Assembly (NCBI GenBank): GCA_016182905.1
Contig: JACPFR010000056.1
Coordinates: forward strand, 1-64,000
DNA: 64,000 nt
Direction: 5' to 3'
From: Elusimicrobiota bacterium
Lineage (GTDB): Bacteria; Elusimicrobiota; Elusimicrobia; UBA1565; UBA9628
In this document: in pieces, positions 15,415-23,820 of the stretch
How positions within the stretch are numbered: the stretch's first letter is position 1
How the letters are laid out: every line of letters begins with the position of its first letter
Program-made: the position numbers and the translations under genes
The notes under the pieces: generated by a model
What the model was told of the DNA's origin: nothing
Database searches by the model: none
Seen by the model: only the letters and a program-made list of their open reading frames with translations

Positions 15415-16305
15415 TCAGCCGTGACAGCTCGTCAAATAGACTTTCCAGGGGTAAGCCTGGAGCCGCCGGACCACACGCACGCCTTCGGCGTGCGAGCCGA
15501 TAAACCCGAAGACCGAAGAACCCGAACCCGACATGCGCACCCCCTTCACACCCGCTGACTCCAGGATGCGTCGGGCTTGTGCGACTTCTTTCATGACCGG
15601 CAACTCCGCCTGCTCCAGGCGGTTGAAAAGAAGACCCCCCCATTCCTCGACGGGACGGCCGCTTTTCAGACGACGGATGAGTTTATCAAGTTGAGACAAG
15701 CGCGTCAATATATCGCTTCGGCGGCGGGGCGGCACGGCGGTGAAGACCGGGCCGGTCGGCGACGGGAAGCCGGGCCAGACCAGGACCATAAAAGGAAGGG
15801 ATTTGGCGATCTTGATGGGCTTCAGACGGTCGCCGATCCCGGTGGCGCGGCAGAAGTTGGCGTCCTTCAGGAAGAACGGGACGTCCGCGCCCAGCTTGAC
15901 CGCGATGTCGTGCAGCTTCTTCTTCTTGGCCGCCGTCAGATCGATCTGCAAAAGCCTGGCTAATCCGAGAAGAGTGCCCGCCGCGTCCGAGGACCCGCCG
16001 CCGAGGCCGGCGCCCATCGGGATGCGCTTGTACAGCACGATCTTGACGCCGACGCCCACCCGGAACTCCCGATAGAAGGCCCGCGCGGCGCGCAGGACCA
16101 AGTTGTCGGGCCCGGCGGACAGGGGCATGGTGCCCAACTCGTCCACGATCTCGAGGGTCGGCTTATTGCCGTTGACGACCTCCATGTCGAGTACGTCGTA
16201 GATGTTGATCTTGGCGAAGAGGGTGGCCAACGTGTGGTAGCCGTCCTTGCGCCGCCCCGTGACCTCGAGGAACAGGTTGACCTTCGCGGGGCACTGCTGC
16301 TTCAT
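15415..16305 (-). CDS. ispE: 4-diphosphocytidyl-2-C-methyl-D-erythritol kinase
   Basis: This GHMP-family kinase of the MEP isoprenoid pathway has 296 residues. Motifs are PAKVNLFLEVTGRRKDGYH at the N-terminus, the ATP loop PMGAGLGGGSSDAAGTL and the C-terminal GVRMSGSGSSVFGF. It overlaps the TPR gene by 4 bp and is followed by spoVG after 4 nt. Confidence 0.95.
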   Translation of the reverse strand: MKQQCPAKVNLFLEVTGRRKDGYHTLATLFAKINIYDVLDMEVVNGNKPTLEIVDELGTMPLSAGPDNLVLRAARAFYREFRVGVGVKIVLYKRIPMGAGLGGGSSDAAGTLLGLARLLQIDLTAAKKKKLHDIAVKLGADVPFFLKDANFCRATGIGDRLKPIKIAKSLPFMVLVWPGFPSPTGPVFTAVPPRRRSDILTRLSQLDKLIRRLKSGRPVEEWGGLLFNRLEQAELPVMKEVAQARRILESAGVKGVRMSGSGSSVFGFIGSHAEGVRVVRRLQAYPWKVYLTSCHG

Positions 16306-18419
16306 GGAAAAAACTCGGCTTTCGGTTCAGCGCAGGAGACGGCGAGCTCCCAGAAGCGGCCCTTGGTCTCCATCAGGCGCGGGACCTGGCGAGCGCGCGC
16401 GCGCAGGAAATCCGACAGGGCGACGCTGACGCCGTTGCCGGCCGGAGAGATTCCCCGCGCCATCCCTTCCTCGAGGTCGATCCTCCAGGCGGGACGCATC
16501 AGGCTCGTGCGGCCCCAGCCGCGCTCCATGCGCGCCGGCCCCGGGGCGAAGGCCTCGCCGGACAGCGCGGCCGCGATCGCGGCGAAGGCGCCTTGCGCGG
16601 CCTCCTCGACGCGCGCCTGGTCGAGGCCCTCGACGGGGAACGGGTCCATCGAGAAGCCGCGCGCGTCGAGCCGCGCGCGCCAGGCGGTCGAGAACATCGG
16701 GCCGAGCAGCTCGAAGGACACCTCGCGCGGGGCGCGGAAGGCGAACAGCGCCTGGCGGGACACCGGGCGGCCCGCGATGCGGCCCTTGAGCTCGCACAGG
16801 CCGCTCAGCTTCTTGACGCCGCCCTGCACGGCCTCCAAGTGGCGGCGCCAGAGCTCGGCGAGCGTCTCGTCGGACATCTCCTTCTGCAGGGCCTCCGCCT
16901 TCTCTCCGGCCTTCGCTCCGCCGAGGCTCTGCGCGAGGCGCCACGCGAGCCAGGCCGAGCCGGCGTCGCCGACGGCCTGATGGGCGGCGCCGAGATGGTC
17001 CCAGAGGGCCCCGTCGTCGGCGATGGCGCGCGCGGACGCCTCGAGCTCGACGACGGCCTCGGTGCTGCGTCCCTGCTTGAACAGCGCCCAGCCGAGGGAG
17101 TCGCGGTACGCCGCGTTGCCGGGCTCGAGGGCGAGGGCGCCGCGGATCAGCGCCTCGGCCTCGACGAGCTTCAAGCCCCGGTCGGCCAGCGCGTAGCCGA
17201 GGTAGTTCAGCGCCGGCGCGTCATCGGGCTTGCTCGCGATGAGCGCGCGGAACTCCGGCTCGGCCTCCGCCATCTTGTCCATCTTCTCGAGGATGGTGGC
17301 CAGCTGCCACCGGGCGTCGCGGTCGTCGGGCTTGAGGGCGAGGACCTCGCGCAGCAGCGCCGCCGCCTCGGCCCGCTCGCCGAGGTCGTCGTGGCCCAAC
17401 GCCAGGTAATAGGCGATGCGGTCGTCCTTCGGCCAGCGCGTCCGCGCCTCCTGCAAAGTCCTCATCGCCTCCTTCACGCCGCCGGACTGCAGCTGATAAT
17501 AGCCGAGGCGCAGGTGCAAGGTCGGATCGTCCTTGAGGGCCGAGCTGTCCTTCAGATAGCCCGCGGCCTTGCGGAAGTCGCCGGCGCGCTCCGCGTCGGA
17601 GGCAAGCCAGGCGGCGGCCATGGCGTCGTCCGGGCGCTTCTCCTTCAGGCGCAGGAACTCGGCGCGCGCGGCGGCCGCGTCCCCGCGCGCGGCCTCGAGC
17701 TCGGCGACGTGGGCCCACAGCTCATGATCGTCCGGGATCGAGGCCAGCACCTTGCGGTATTCGGCGACGGCCGCGGCGGTGTCGTGGGAGATCTCGTACA
17801 CCTGCCCCAAGGTCAGGCGCACCGGGTCGGACTCGGCCTCGTCGAGGGAGATCGCGCGGCGGAGCTTCTCGACGGCGGCGGCGTAGCGGGACTCCTGCGC
17901 GTCGAGCTTGCCGAGCTCGTGCAGCACCTTCGCCGCGTGCTCCGGGTTGGCGGCGAGGAAGCGCTCGAGCATCGAGCGGGCGCGCTTCGGGTCCTTCGGC
18001 GCGATGAGCTCGGTCAGCGCCATGATCGCGTCGATGGAGGCGGAGTCGAGCTTCAGCGCCGCCTCGAACTCCTTGACCGCCTCGTCCTCCTGGCCGCGCG
18101 ACCAGAACACGCGGGCCAGGATCATCGCCGACTTGCCGTCGGTGGGGGCCAGCTCGAGCCGCCGGCGGGCCCATCTCTCGGCGCGGGCCCAATCCTCGAG
18201 CTCGAGCGCCAGGTCCGCCGCCTCGCCGGCGAGGAACGCCGAGCCGGGATCGAGCGCGAGAGCGTTCTCGTACGCCGTCAGCGCCTCCGCGAACGCCCCG
18301 CGCCGCTCGAGCAAGGTCCCGCGCAGATATTCCTGCTGCGCGCTCGCCGAGGCTCCGGAGCCCGCCGACGAGGAGGCCGCGGCCGGGACGGCGAGGAGGA
18401 GCGCCAGGAGCAGGTTCAT
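16302..18419 (-). CDS. Exported TPR-repeat protein
   Basis: This 705-residue protein starts with a signal peptide (MNLLLALLLAVPAAASSS). Tetratricopeptide repeats span about residues 28-510, for example GAFAEALTAYENALALDPGS and AEPEFRALIASKPDDAPALN. The last 170 residues form a separate domain starting LCELKGRIAGRPVSRQALFA and FELLGPMFSTAWRARLD. This is reminiscent of LolB/DUF4292-type lipoprotein-carrier folds, a weak match. It probably works in the periplasm or at the outer membrane. It overlaps rimI and ispE by 4 bp each. Confidence 0.75.
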   Translation of the reverse strand: MNLLLALLLAVPAAASSSAGSGASASAQQEYLRGTLLERRGAFAEALTAYENALALDPGSAFLAGEAADLALELEDWARAERWARRRLELAPTDGKSAMILARVFWSRGQEDEAVKEFEAALKLDSASIDAIMALTELIAPKDPKRARSMLERFLAANPEHAAKVLHELGKLDAQESRYAAAVEKLRRAISLDEAESDPVRLTLGQVYEISHDTAAAVAEYRKVLASIPDDHELWAHVAELEAARGDAAAARAEFLRLKEKRPDDAMAAAWLASDAERAGDFRKAAGYLKDSSALKDDPTLHLRLGYYQLQSGGVKEAMRTLQEARTRWPKDDRIAYYLALGHDDLGERAEAAALLREVLALKPDDRDARWQLATILEKMDKMAEAEPEFRALIASKPDDAPALNYLGYALADRGLKLVEAEALIRGALALEPGNAAYRDSLGWALFKQGRSTEAVVELEASARAIADDGALWDHLGAAHQAVGDAGSAWLAWRLAQSLGGAKAGEKAEALQKEMSDETLAELWRRHLEAVQGGVKKLSGLCELKGRIAGRPVSRQALFAFRAPREVSFELLGPMFSTAWRARLDARGFSMDPFPVEGLDQARVEEAAQGAFAAIAAALSGEAFAPGPARMERGWGRTSLMRPAWRIDLEEGMARGISPAGNGVSVALSDFLRARARQVPRLMETKGRFWELAVSCAEPKAEFFP

Positions 18420-18841
18420 GGGATGTCGAGGTCCATCAGCACGGCGTCCGAGCCATCATAGTAGAACTTCGGACGGCGGCCGACAACCTTCGCGCCGGCC
18501 TTCGCGTAAAAAGAGAGCGCCCGGGCGTTCGCCGCCGAGGCCTCGAAGGTGACCTTCGCGCAGCCGCGCGCCTTCGCGGCGCGCGCCAGCGCCGACAGCA
18601 GCGCGCGGCCGACGCCGCCGCCGTCCGCGGCCGCCGCGAGGTCGAGCAGCCGGCATTCGCCGTCCGCGACGCGCGCGAGCGCGTAGCCGCGCTCCGGCAC
18701 GACGAGGAAGATCGCGTCGTCCCGGCCGAGCTCGCCGGCGAGCGCCGCGCGGCTCCAGCCGGCGGCGAAGGGACGCGCGCCGATCGCGGCCACGGCGTCG
18801 AGGTCCCCCGCGGCCGCCGGCCTAACCGCGAGGCCGCTCAT
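18416..18841 (-). CDS. rimI: GNAT acetyltransferase, RimI-like
   Basis: It has 141 residues with the GNAT fold. The acetyl-CoA loop is AAAADGGGVGRALLSAL, preceded by GECRLLDLA and followed by LSFYAKAGAKVVGRRPKFY. RimI acetylates the N-terminus of ribosomal protein S18. The tsaE-tsaB-rimI order is widely conserved, which supports RimI over other GNATs. The start overlaps tsaB by 20 bp. Confidence 0.82.
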   Translation of the reverse strand: MSGLAVRPAAAGDLDAVAAIGARPFAAGWSRAALAGELGRDDAIFLVVPERGYALARVADGECRLLDLAAAADGGGVGRALLSALARAAKARGCAKVTFEASAANARALSFYAKAGAKVVGRRPKFYYDGSDAVLMDLDIP

Positions 18842-19442
18842 AGCTCGCCGGCTTCAGGTAGAAGGGCTCGAACGGCGGCATCTTCCCGGCGGCGAGCGCG
18901 GCGCGGGCGACGGGCAGGAGGTCGGCGGCGGTCGTCTCGCCGTAGGAGACGGAGAGACCGCTCTTCTCGGCCGCGTCGCGCAGCGCCGGCCAATCCTTCG
19001 GCGGCGTGAACGCCGCGGCGCCGAAGGCCTTCCCCTTCCGGAACTCCTGGGTGTACACTTCGTCCTTCCAGCCGGGCAGCGCTCCCAACGCCCGGCCGGA
19101 CTTCGCCCGTCCCGCGGCGGCCGCCAGGCGGCTGATCGCGATGACGGGGATCTTCAACTGGAACCCCGCGGCGGCGGCGAAGGACATGCCGATGCGGATG
19201 CCGGTGAACCGGCCGGGGCCGGAGGCGGCGGCGATCGCGTCGAGGTCCTCCCAGCGGAGCTTGGCCTTTTTCAGCAGGCGCTCGACGAGCGGCAGGAGCG
19301 CCTCGTCGTGCTTCTTCGCCGCACGCTTCAGCTCGAAGGAGCCGACGGCGACCGACAGGACTTCGCCCGTCGCGTCGACGGCGAGTATATTCGCGTTCGG
19401 ATTCGCGTTCGGCCGCGCCTCACGCTCCTTTCTTTTATACAC
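18822..19442 (-). CDS. tsaB: tRNA t6A modification protein TsaB
   Basis: TsaB is the non-catalytic partner of TsaD in making t6A37 on ANN-decoding tRNAs. It has 206 residues. Family signatures are ILAVDATGEVLSVAVGS and IAAASGPGRFTGIRIGMSFA. The only good in-frame start is GTG 19442, giving an unusual 20-residue basic extension (KRKEREARPNANPNAN) before the conserved first strand. A later non-ATG start cannot be excluded. tsaD and tsaC are not in this window. Confidence 0.92.
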   Translation of the reverse strand: MYKRKEREARPNANPNANILAVDATGEVLSVAVGSFELKRAAKKHDEALLPLVERLLKKAKLRWEDLDAIAAASGPGRFTGIRIGMSFAAAAGFQLKIPVIAISRLAAAAGRAKSGRALGALPGWKDEVYTQEFRKGKAFGAAAFTPPKDWPALRDAAEKSGLSVSYGETTAADLLPVARAALAAGKMPPFEPFYLKPASYERPRG

Positions 19443-19887
19443 GCCCTGATTCTAGGATTTTACGGGCGATCGGTCCGGTCGCCTTCATCGCCAGGAGGCG
19501 GCCGCCGGGGGCGTGGGACAAGGTCGCCTCGAGGCGGTCCTTGGGCCAAACCCCGCCGGCCGCGTCGGGCCACTCCACGACCACTGCCCCGCGCGGGTCG
19601 GCCAGCAGCTCGTCGAGGCCGAGCTCGGAGTCCTCGCCGCGCGCCACGCGGTAGAGATCGAGGTGATGCACCGTCAGGCGCTTGCCGCGGTAGACGTGGG
19701 CGAGCGCGAAGGTCGGGCTCGACACCCGTCCTTTATAGCCCGCCCCGCGGGCCAGGCCGCGCGCGAGCGTCGTCTTGCCCGCGCCGAGCTCGCCGCGCAG
19801 GAGCACCAGCGCTCCGGGCTTCAGCCTCCGGCCGAGGCGCTCGCCGAGGGCGATCGTCTCCGCCTCGCTCGTCAATTTTAAGCGCAC
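19435..19887 (-). CDS. tsaE: tRNA t6A ATPase TsaE
   Basis: This 150-residue P-loop ATPase drives turnover of the TsaB-TsaD complex. Walker A is RGELGAGKTTLARGLA; then come SSPTFALAHVYRG and the Walker-B-like HHLDLYRV. GTG 19887 was chosen: it gives the family start (VRLKLTSEAETIALGE) and overlaps the nnrD stop by 10 bp. The end overlaps tsaB by 8 bp. Confidence 0.93.
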   Translation of the reverse strand: MRLKLTSEAETIALGERLGRRLKPGALVLLRGELGAGKTTLARGLARGAGYKGRVSSPTFALAHVYRGKRLTVHHLDLYRVARGEDSELGLDELLADPRGAVVVEWPDAAGGVWPKDRLEATLSHAPGGRLLAMKATGPIARKILESGRV

Positions 19888-20798
19888 AGGGCTTTGAACG
19901 CGTGCGGCAGATAGTCCACGAGGTCGGTCGAGGTCACGGCCCACGGCGTGAGCTCCTTCTCGGCGGCGTCGCCGGCGGCGCCGTGAAGCCAGGCGCCGAG
20001 CGCCGCGGCCTTGAACGGCAGGTCCCCGGAGACCCGTCCGGAGGCGAGCATCTGCGCCCAGAGCCCGGCGATGAGGCCGGTCAGCACGTCGCCCGTGCCG
20101 CCCTTGCCGAGCCCAGGCCCGCCCGTGGGGTTGGCGACCGTGCGCGCGCCCGAGGAGATCAAGGTCTTGCGGCCTTTCAGCAGGACCACGCCGCCGAGGC
20201 CGCGCGCGAGCTTCTCCGCGCACTTCAGGCGCTGAGCCTCGACCTCGATCTTCTTCATCCCGAGCAGGCGCCCGGCCTCCGCCGGGTGCGGCGTGTAGAT
20301 GCAGGGCTGCTTGCGCGCCCGCAGCATCTGCTCGACGCCGTCGGCGTCCTGCTGGGCCAAGGTGTTCAGCGCGTCGGCGTCCACGACGGCCGCCGCCGGC
20401 ACGCCGGACAGGGCGAGCAGCACGAAGCGCGCCGCGTCGGCGTGCGTCGTCATCCCGGGGCCGATGGCCATCGTCGACGCGCGCCGGGCCTTCGCGTACT
20501 CCTTCAGCAGGTCCACGCCCTCGGGGCGGAACGCGCCGGAGGAGTTCTCCGGCAAGGCCAGAGTCATCGCCGAGGGCACGGCGCCCGCGACGGTCCCGGC
20601 GACGCCGGACGGGACCGCGACGGTCACGAGGCCCGTTCCGGAGCGCAGGGCGCCTCTCGCCGCCAGGATCGCCGCGCCGGCCATGCCGCGCGAGCCGGCC
20701 ACGACGAGGACGTGGCCGAAGGTCCCCTTGTGGTCTCCGGGCTCGCGCGCGACGAGGCCCTCTCGCAGCTCCGCCTTCCCGAGGGCTTTGACGCTCAC
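19878..20798 (-). CDS. nnrD: ADP/ATP-dependent NAD(P)H-hydrate dehydratase
   Basis: It repairs hydrated NAD(P)H. From GTG 20798 it has 306 residues and holds only the dehydratase domain. Motifs are HKGTFGHVLVVAGSRGMAGA, AIGPGM, IYTPHPAEAGRLLG and NPTGGPGLGKGGTGDVLTG. The NnrE epimerase domain often fused to its N-terminus is absent. The GTGA start overlaps the HNH gene stop; the downstream neighbours are tsaE and tsaB, as in many genomes. Confidence 0.92.
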   Translation of the reverse strand: MSVKALGKAELREGLVAREPGDHKGTFGHVLVVAGSRGMAGAAILAARGALRSGTGLVTVAVPSGVAGTVAGAVPSAMTLALPENSSGAFRPEGVDLLKEYAKARRASTMAIGPGMTTHADAARFVLLALSGVPAAAVVDADALNTLAQQDADGVEQMLRARKQPCIYTPHPAEAGRLLGMKKIEVEAQRLKCAEKLARGLGGVVLLKGRKTLISSGARTVANPTGGPGLGKGGTGDVLTGLIAGLWAQMLASGRVSGDLPFKAAALGAWLHGAAGDAAEKELTPWAVTSTDLVDYLPHAFKALCA

Positions 20799-21373
20799 GC
20801 GTTCTCTTGGGACAGGAGCTTCTTCCAGCTTTCGGGGATGTGCGCGCGCGGATGAGGCACCAGGCTCCCCATCAAGGTCCAGCGCGGCCGCTCCGGCTTG
20901 CGCTTCAGCGGCATGCCCGCCTCGTCCGGCAGGCGATCCGCCTTCTTCAGGTTGCAGGGGCGGCAGGAGGTGACGATGTTCGTCCACTCGTTGGAGCCGT
21001 CGCGCGAGCGCGGGATCACGTGATCGAGGTCGAGCTCCTCGCTCGACTTGCGCTTGCCGCAGTAGGCGCACTTGTAGCGGTCGCGGGCGAAGACGTTGTG
21101 GCGCGTGAAGGCCACCTCGCGGTGCGGTATCCGGTCGTAGCGCACGAGCCGGATCACCTCGGGCACGGCGAAGCGCAGGTTCGTCGAGTTCACGAACCCC
21201 GCCGGGATCTCCACCCAGTTGGACGAGACGGCGACCCAGGCCTCGAAATCGTAGGGGGTCAGGTCCTCGTCGAGCGCCTCGGCCAGGCCCATGTAGACGA
21301 GCGTGACCGCCCGCCGCCAATCGGCGACGGCGACGGCCCGGAAGCTCCTGTTCAGCACGAGGGTGCGGCCCAT
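20795..21373 (-). CDS. HNH endonuclease family protein
   Basis: This 192-residue protein contains a full HNH site: RYKCAYCGKRKSSEE (zinc Cys pair), LDLDHVIPRSRDGSNEW and NIVTSCRPCNLKKADR. The N-terminus (MGRTLVLNRSFRAVAVADWR) matches a widespread chromosomal HNH subfamily of unknown role. It is the first gene of a long housekeeping run, and its promoter lies just upstream. No restriction or mobile partner is nearby. Confidence 0.88.
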   Translation of the reverse strand: MGRTLVLNRSFRAVAVADWRRAVTLVYMGLAEALDEDLTPYDFEAWVAVSSNWVEIPAGFVNSTNLRFAVPEVIRLVRYDRIPHREVAFTRHNVFARDRYKCAYCGKRKSSEELDLDHVIPRSRDGSNEWTNIVTSCRPCNLKKADRLPDEAGMPLKRKPERPRWTLMGSLVPHPRAHIPESWKKLLSQENA

Positions 21374-21381
21374 GTCCTAAT

Positions 21382-21410
21382 AGACTAACAGGCAAATACC
21401 GGGAAATCAA
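21382..21410 (-). promoter_or_regulatory. Promoter of the HNH-to-pmbA operon
   Basis: On the minus strand TTGATT (21410-21405) and TAGTCT (21387-21382) are 17 bp apart. The -10 ends 8 nt before ATG 21373, so the operon's mRNA should start almost at the start codon. Confidence 0.5.
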
Positions 21411-21473
21411 CGCCCACGGCGGCCCTAGGCCGGTCAGGCCGGGTAAACCCTTATTTTCACGGCGCTATCGCGC

Positions 21474-21773
21474 CTATTTCGTTCCGAGGCCTGGGGCGAC
21501 CGGCCGGGACGCGCCCGCGTTCCAGCGCTCGAGCTTGTGCAGGTTCCGGACCAGCAGGCGCGCGACGAATAGGGGGTAGCCCATGTCGTGCAGCTTGGCG
21601 GCGCTGAGGATCTTCATCTGGTCGACCGTCATGTCCGGATGAGTGAAGCGTCCGTCGGCGTAGCAGAGGCTGCAGTAGGTGTGGCTCTTCGACCCGTCGG
21701 AATACGTGCCGCCGCCTTTGGGGTCCTTCTTGAGGGGCATGCCGCAGCTTTGGCAGTCGTTCCGGGTCGTCAT
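21474..21773 (-). CDS. Putative zinc-ribbon protein
   Basis: This 99-residue protein begins MTTRNDCQSCGMPLKKDP and continues KSHTYCSLCYADGRFTHPDM. The two CxxC pairs form a zinc ribbon, a pattern I associate with a small uncharacterised family that has a C-terminal helix (VDQMKILSAAKLHDMGYPLF). It is monocistronic. The role is unknown. Confidence 0.8.
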   Translation of the reverse strand: MTTRNDCQSCGMPLKKDPKGGGTYSDGSKSHTYCSLCYADGRFTHPDMTVDQMKILSAAKLHDMGYPLFVARLLVRNLHKLERWNAGASRPVAPGLGTK

Positions 21774-21863
21774 ACGGGCACCTCCGACGGCGGGGAGCCG
21801 TCCTACTCCTCGACGCAACGCTACTGCCTGTAACGCCCCGGTCCGATCGCGCACCCACTTCAG

Positions 21864-21889
21864 TACAATCTGGGACGTTTTCACGGAGG
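21864..21889 (+). promoter_or_regulatory. arsM -10 element and ribosome-binding site
   Basis: TACAAT (21864-21869) is a good -10, though its -35 is weak. A strong GGAGG (21885-21889) lies 7 nt before ATG 21897. Unlike most lead genes here, this transcript would have a leader of about 20 nt with a Shine-Dalgarno site. Confidence 0.45.
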
Positions 21890-21896
21890 CTCCCCC

Positions 21897-22943
21897 ATGC
21901 CCATCGACATCGAAGCCGGAGTCCGCGACTATTACGGAAAGACCTTGAAGAGCGGGGCCGACCTCAAGACCGACGCCTGCTGCTCCCCCGCGGCCCTGCC
22001 GCGCAAGGTGCGCGAGGCCCTCGCGAAGGTGAGCGACGAGGTCGTCGCGCGCTACTACGGCTGCGGCCTGACGATACCCGCGGAACTGACGGGGTTGAGC
22101 GTGCTCGACCTGGGGTCCGGGTCGGGACGCGACTGCTATCTGCTGTCCCAGCTGGTCGGCGCCTCCGGGCGCGTCACGGGCGTGGACATGACCGACGAGC
22201 AGCTCGCGGTCGCCGAGCGCAACCGCGCGCATCACGCCCTGGCCTTCGGTTACGGGAACGTCGAGTTCCTCAAGGGCGACATCTCGCGGCTCGACGCGCT
22301 CGGACTGAAGGACGCGTCGTACGACCTGATCGTGTCCAACTGCGTGATCAACCTGGCGCGCGACAAGGAGGCCGTGCTGCGCCAGGCCCGGCGCGTGCTG
22401 AAGGAGGGCGGCGAGATGTACTTCTCCGACGTCTACGCCGACCGGCGCGTGCCCGAGGAGCTGAGGAACGACCCCGTGCTGTACGGGGAGTGCCTGGGCG
22501 GCGCCCTGTACTGGAACGATTTCCTGGCCCTGGCCAAGCGCGCGGGGTTCGCCGACCCGCGGCTCGTCGAGTCGCGGCCCCTTTCCATCGACGCGGGGCC
22601 CATCCGCGAGCGCGCCGGGCGCATCGGCTTCTACTCCGCGACCTACCGTCTGTTCAAGCTCGAGGGCCTGGAGCCCGCCTGCGAGGACTACGGCCAGGCG
22701 GTGAGGTACAAGGGAACGATCGAGGACGCGCCCCGGGAGTTCGAGCTCGACGGCCACCATCGCTTCGAGACCGGGCGGATCATGACGGTGTGCGGCAACA
22801 CCTCGCTGATGCTCGAGAAGAGCCGCCTCGGCCGCCACTTCGACTTCTTCGGGGATATGAAGACGCATTTCGGCATCTTCCCGGGGTGCGGGACGAACAT
22901 GCCGTTCGCGACGGAGCCGAGGAACGACGGTGCCTGCTGCTAA
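21897..22943 (+). CDS. arsM: Arsenite S-adenosylmethyltransferase
   Basis: It methylates As(III) using SAM. It has 348 residues. The SAM site is VLDLGSGSGRDCYLLSQL, preceded by the family start VRDYYGKTL. Cysteines expected to bind arsenic are present: DACC near residue 28, SNCVINL and GECLGGALYW. The C-terminus ends GACC. The next gene overlaps by 14 bp and encodes a radical SAM enzyme, so this is probably the first step of an organoarsenical pathway rather than simple detoxification. Confidence 0.9.
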   Translation: MPIDIEAGVRDYYGKTLKSGADLKTDACCSPAALPRKVREALAKVSDEVVARYYGCGLTIPAELTGLSVLDLGSGSGRDCYLLSQLVGASGRVTGVDMTDEQLAVAERNRAHHALAFGYGNVEFLKGDISRLDALGLKDASYDLIVSNCVINLARDKEAVLRQARRVLKEGGEMYFSDVYADRRVPEELRNDPVLYGECLGGALYWNDFLALAKRAGFADPRLVESRPLSIDAGPIRERAGRIGFYSATYRLFKLEGLEPACEDYGQAVRYKGTIEDAPREFELDGHHRFETGRIMTVCGNTSLMLEKSRLGRHFDFFGDMKTHFGIFPGCGTNMPFATEPRNDGACC

Positions 22944-23820
22944 ATGGGCCGTCGCGGAAACCACCGCGCAGGGCAAGCCCCGCGCGAAGGTCGAGCCCGC
23001 GACGCTGACGACGGTGTGGCTCAACACCGGCACGCTCTGCAACATCGAGTGCGCGCATTGCTACATCGAGTCCTCCCCCCGCAACGACCGCCTCGAGTAC
23101 CTGAGGGCCGCCGACGTCCGGCCCTTCCTCGACGAGGCCCGCGACGCGGGCGCGCGCGAGGTCGGCTTCACCGGCGGCGAGCCGTTCCTGAACCCGGACC
23201 TGATCGCGATGGCCGGGGAGTGCCTCGAGCGCGGCTTCGAGGCGCTGATCCTGACCAACGCGATGGCCCCGATGATGAACCGCAGGCGCGAGCTCCTCGA
23301 CCTGCTCGTGCGGCGCGGCCGCGGCCTGCGCCTGCGCGTGTCGCTCGACCATCACATCGCGGCGGCGCACGACGCGGAGCGCGGCGCGGGAGCCTACGAC
23401 AAGACCTTGGCCGGCCTGCGCTGGCTGCTCGACGCGGGCTTCGACGTCTCCGTGGCGGGGCGCGCCTTCGTCGACGAAGACGAGGCCGCCGCGCGCGAGG
23501 GCTACCGCCGCGCGGTCGGCCGGGACGTCGAGCTGACGGTGTTCCCCGAGATTGGCGCGCCGGGAGACCTGCCCGAGATCACGACCGAGTGCTGGGGCCT
23601 CCTCGGCAAGGCGCCCGAGTCGGTGATGTGCGCCTCCTCGCGGATGGTCGTCAAGCGGCGCGGAGCGGAGCGCCCCGCGGTCGTGGCCTGCACCTTGATC
23701 CCGTACGATCCCCGCTTCGAGCTCGGCGCGACCTTGCGGGAGTCGTGGCGCCCGGTCGCGCTCCAGCACCCGCACTGCGCCTCGTTCTGCGTCCTCGGCG
23801 GGGGGTCCTGCTCGCCGTGA
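22930..23820 (+). CDS. Radical SAM enzyme of the arsenic cassette
   Basis: From GTG 22930 it has 296 residues. TGTLCNIECAHCYIESSP holds CxxxCxxC, and VGFTGGEPFLNPDL follows. The C-terminus is Cys-rich (HCASFCVLGGGSCSP). ArsS is a radical SAM enzyme that acts after ArsM in arsenosugar synthesis. This protein does not clearly show ArsS-specific sequence, so it may be a functional analogue. It overlaps arsM by 14 bp and the glycosyltransferase by 4 bp. Confidence 0.8.
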   Translation: MPAAKWAVAETTAQGKPRAKVEPATLTTVWLNTGTLCNIECAHCYIESSPRNDRLEYLRAADVRPFLDEARDAGAREVGFTGGEPFLNPDLIAMAGECLERGFEALILTNAMAPMMNRRRELLDLLVRRGRGLRLRVSLDHHIAAAHDAERGAGAYDKTLAGLRWLLDAGFDVSVAGRAFVDEDEAAAREGYRRAVGRDVELTVFPEIGAPGDLPEITTECWGLLGKAPESVMCASSRMVVKRRGAERPAVVACTLIPYDPRFELGATLRESWRPVALQHPHCASFCVLGGGSCSP

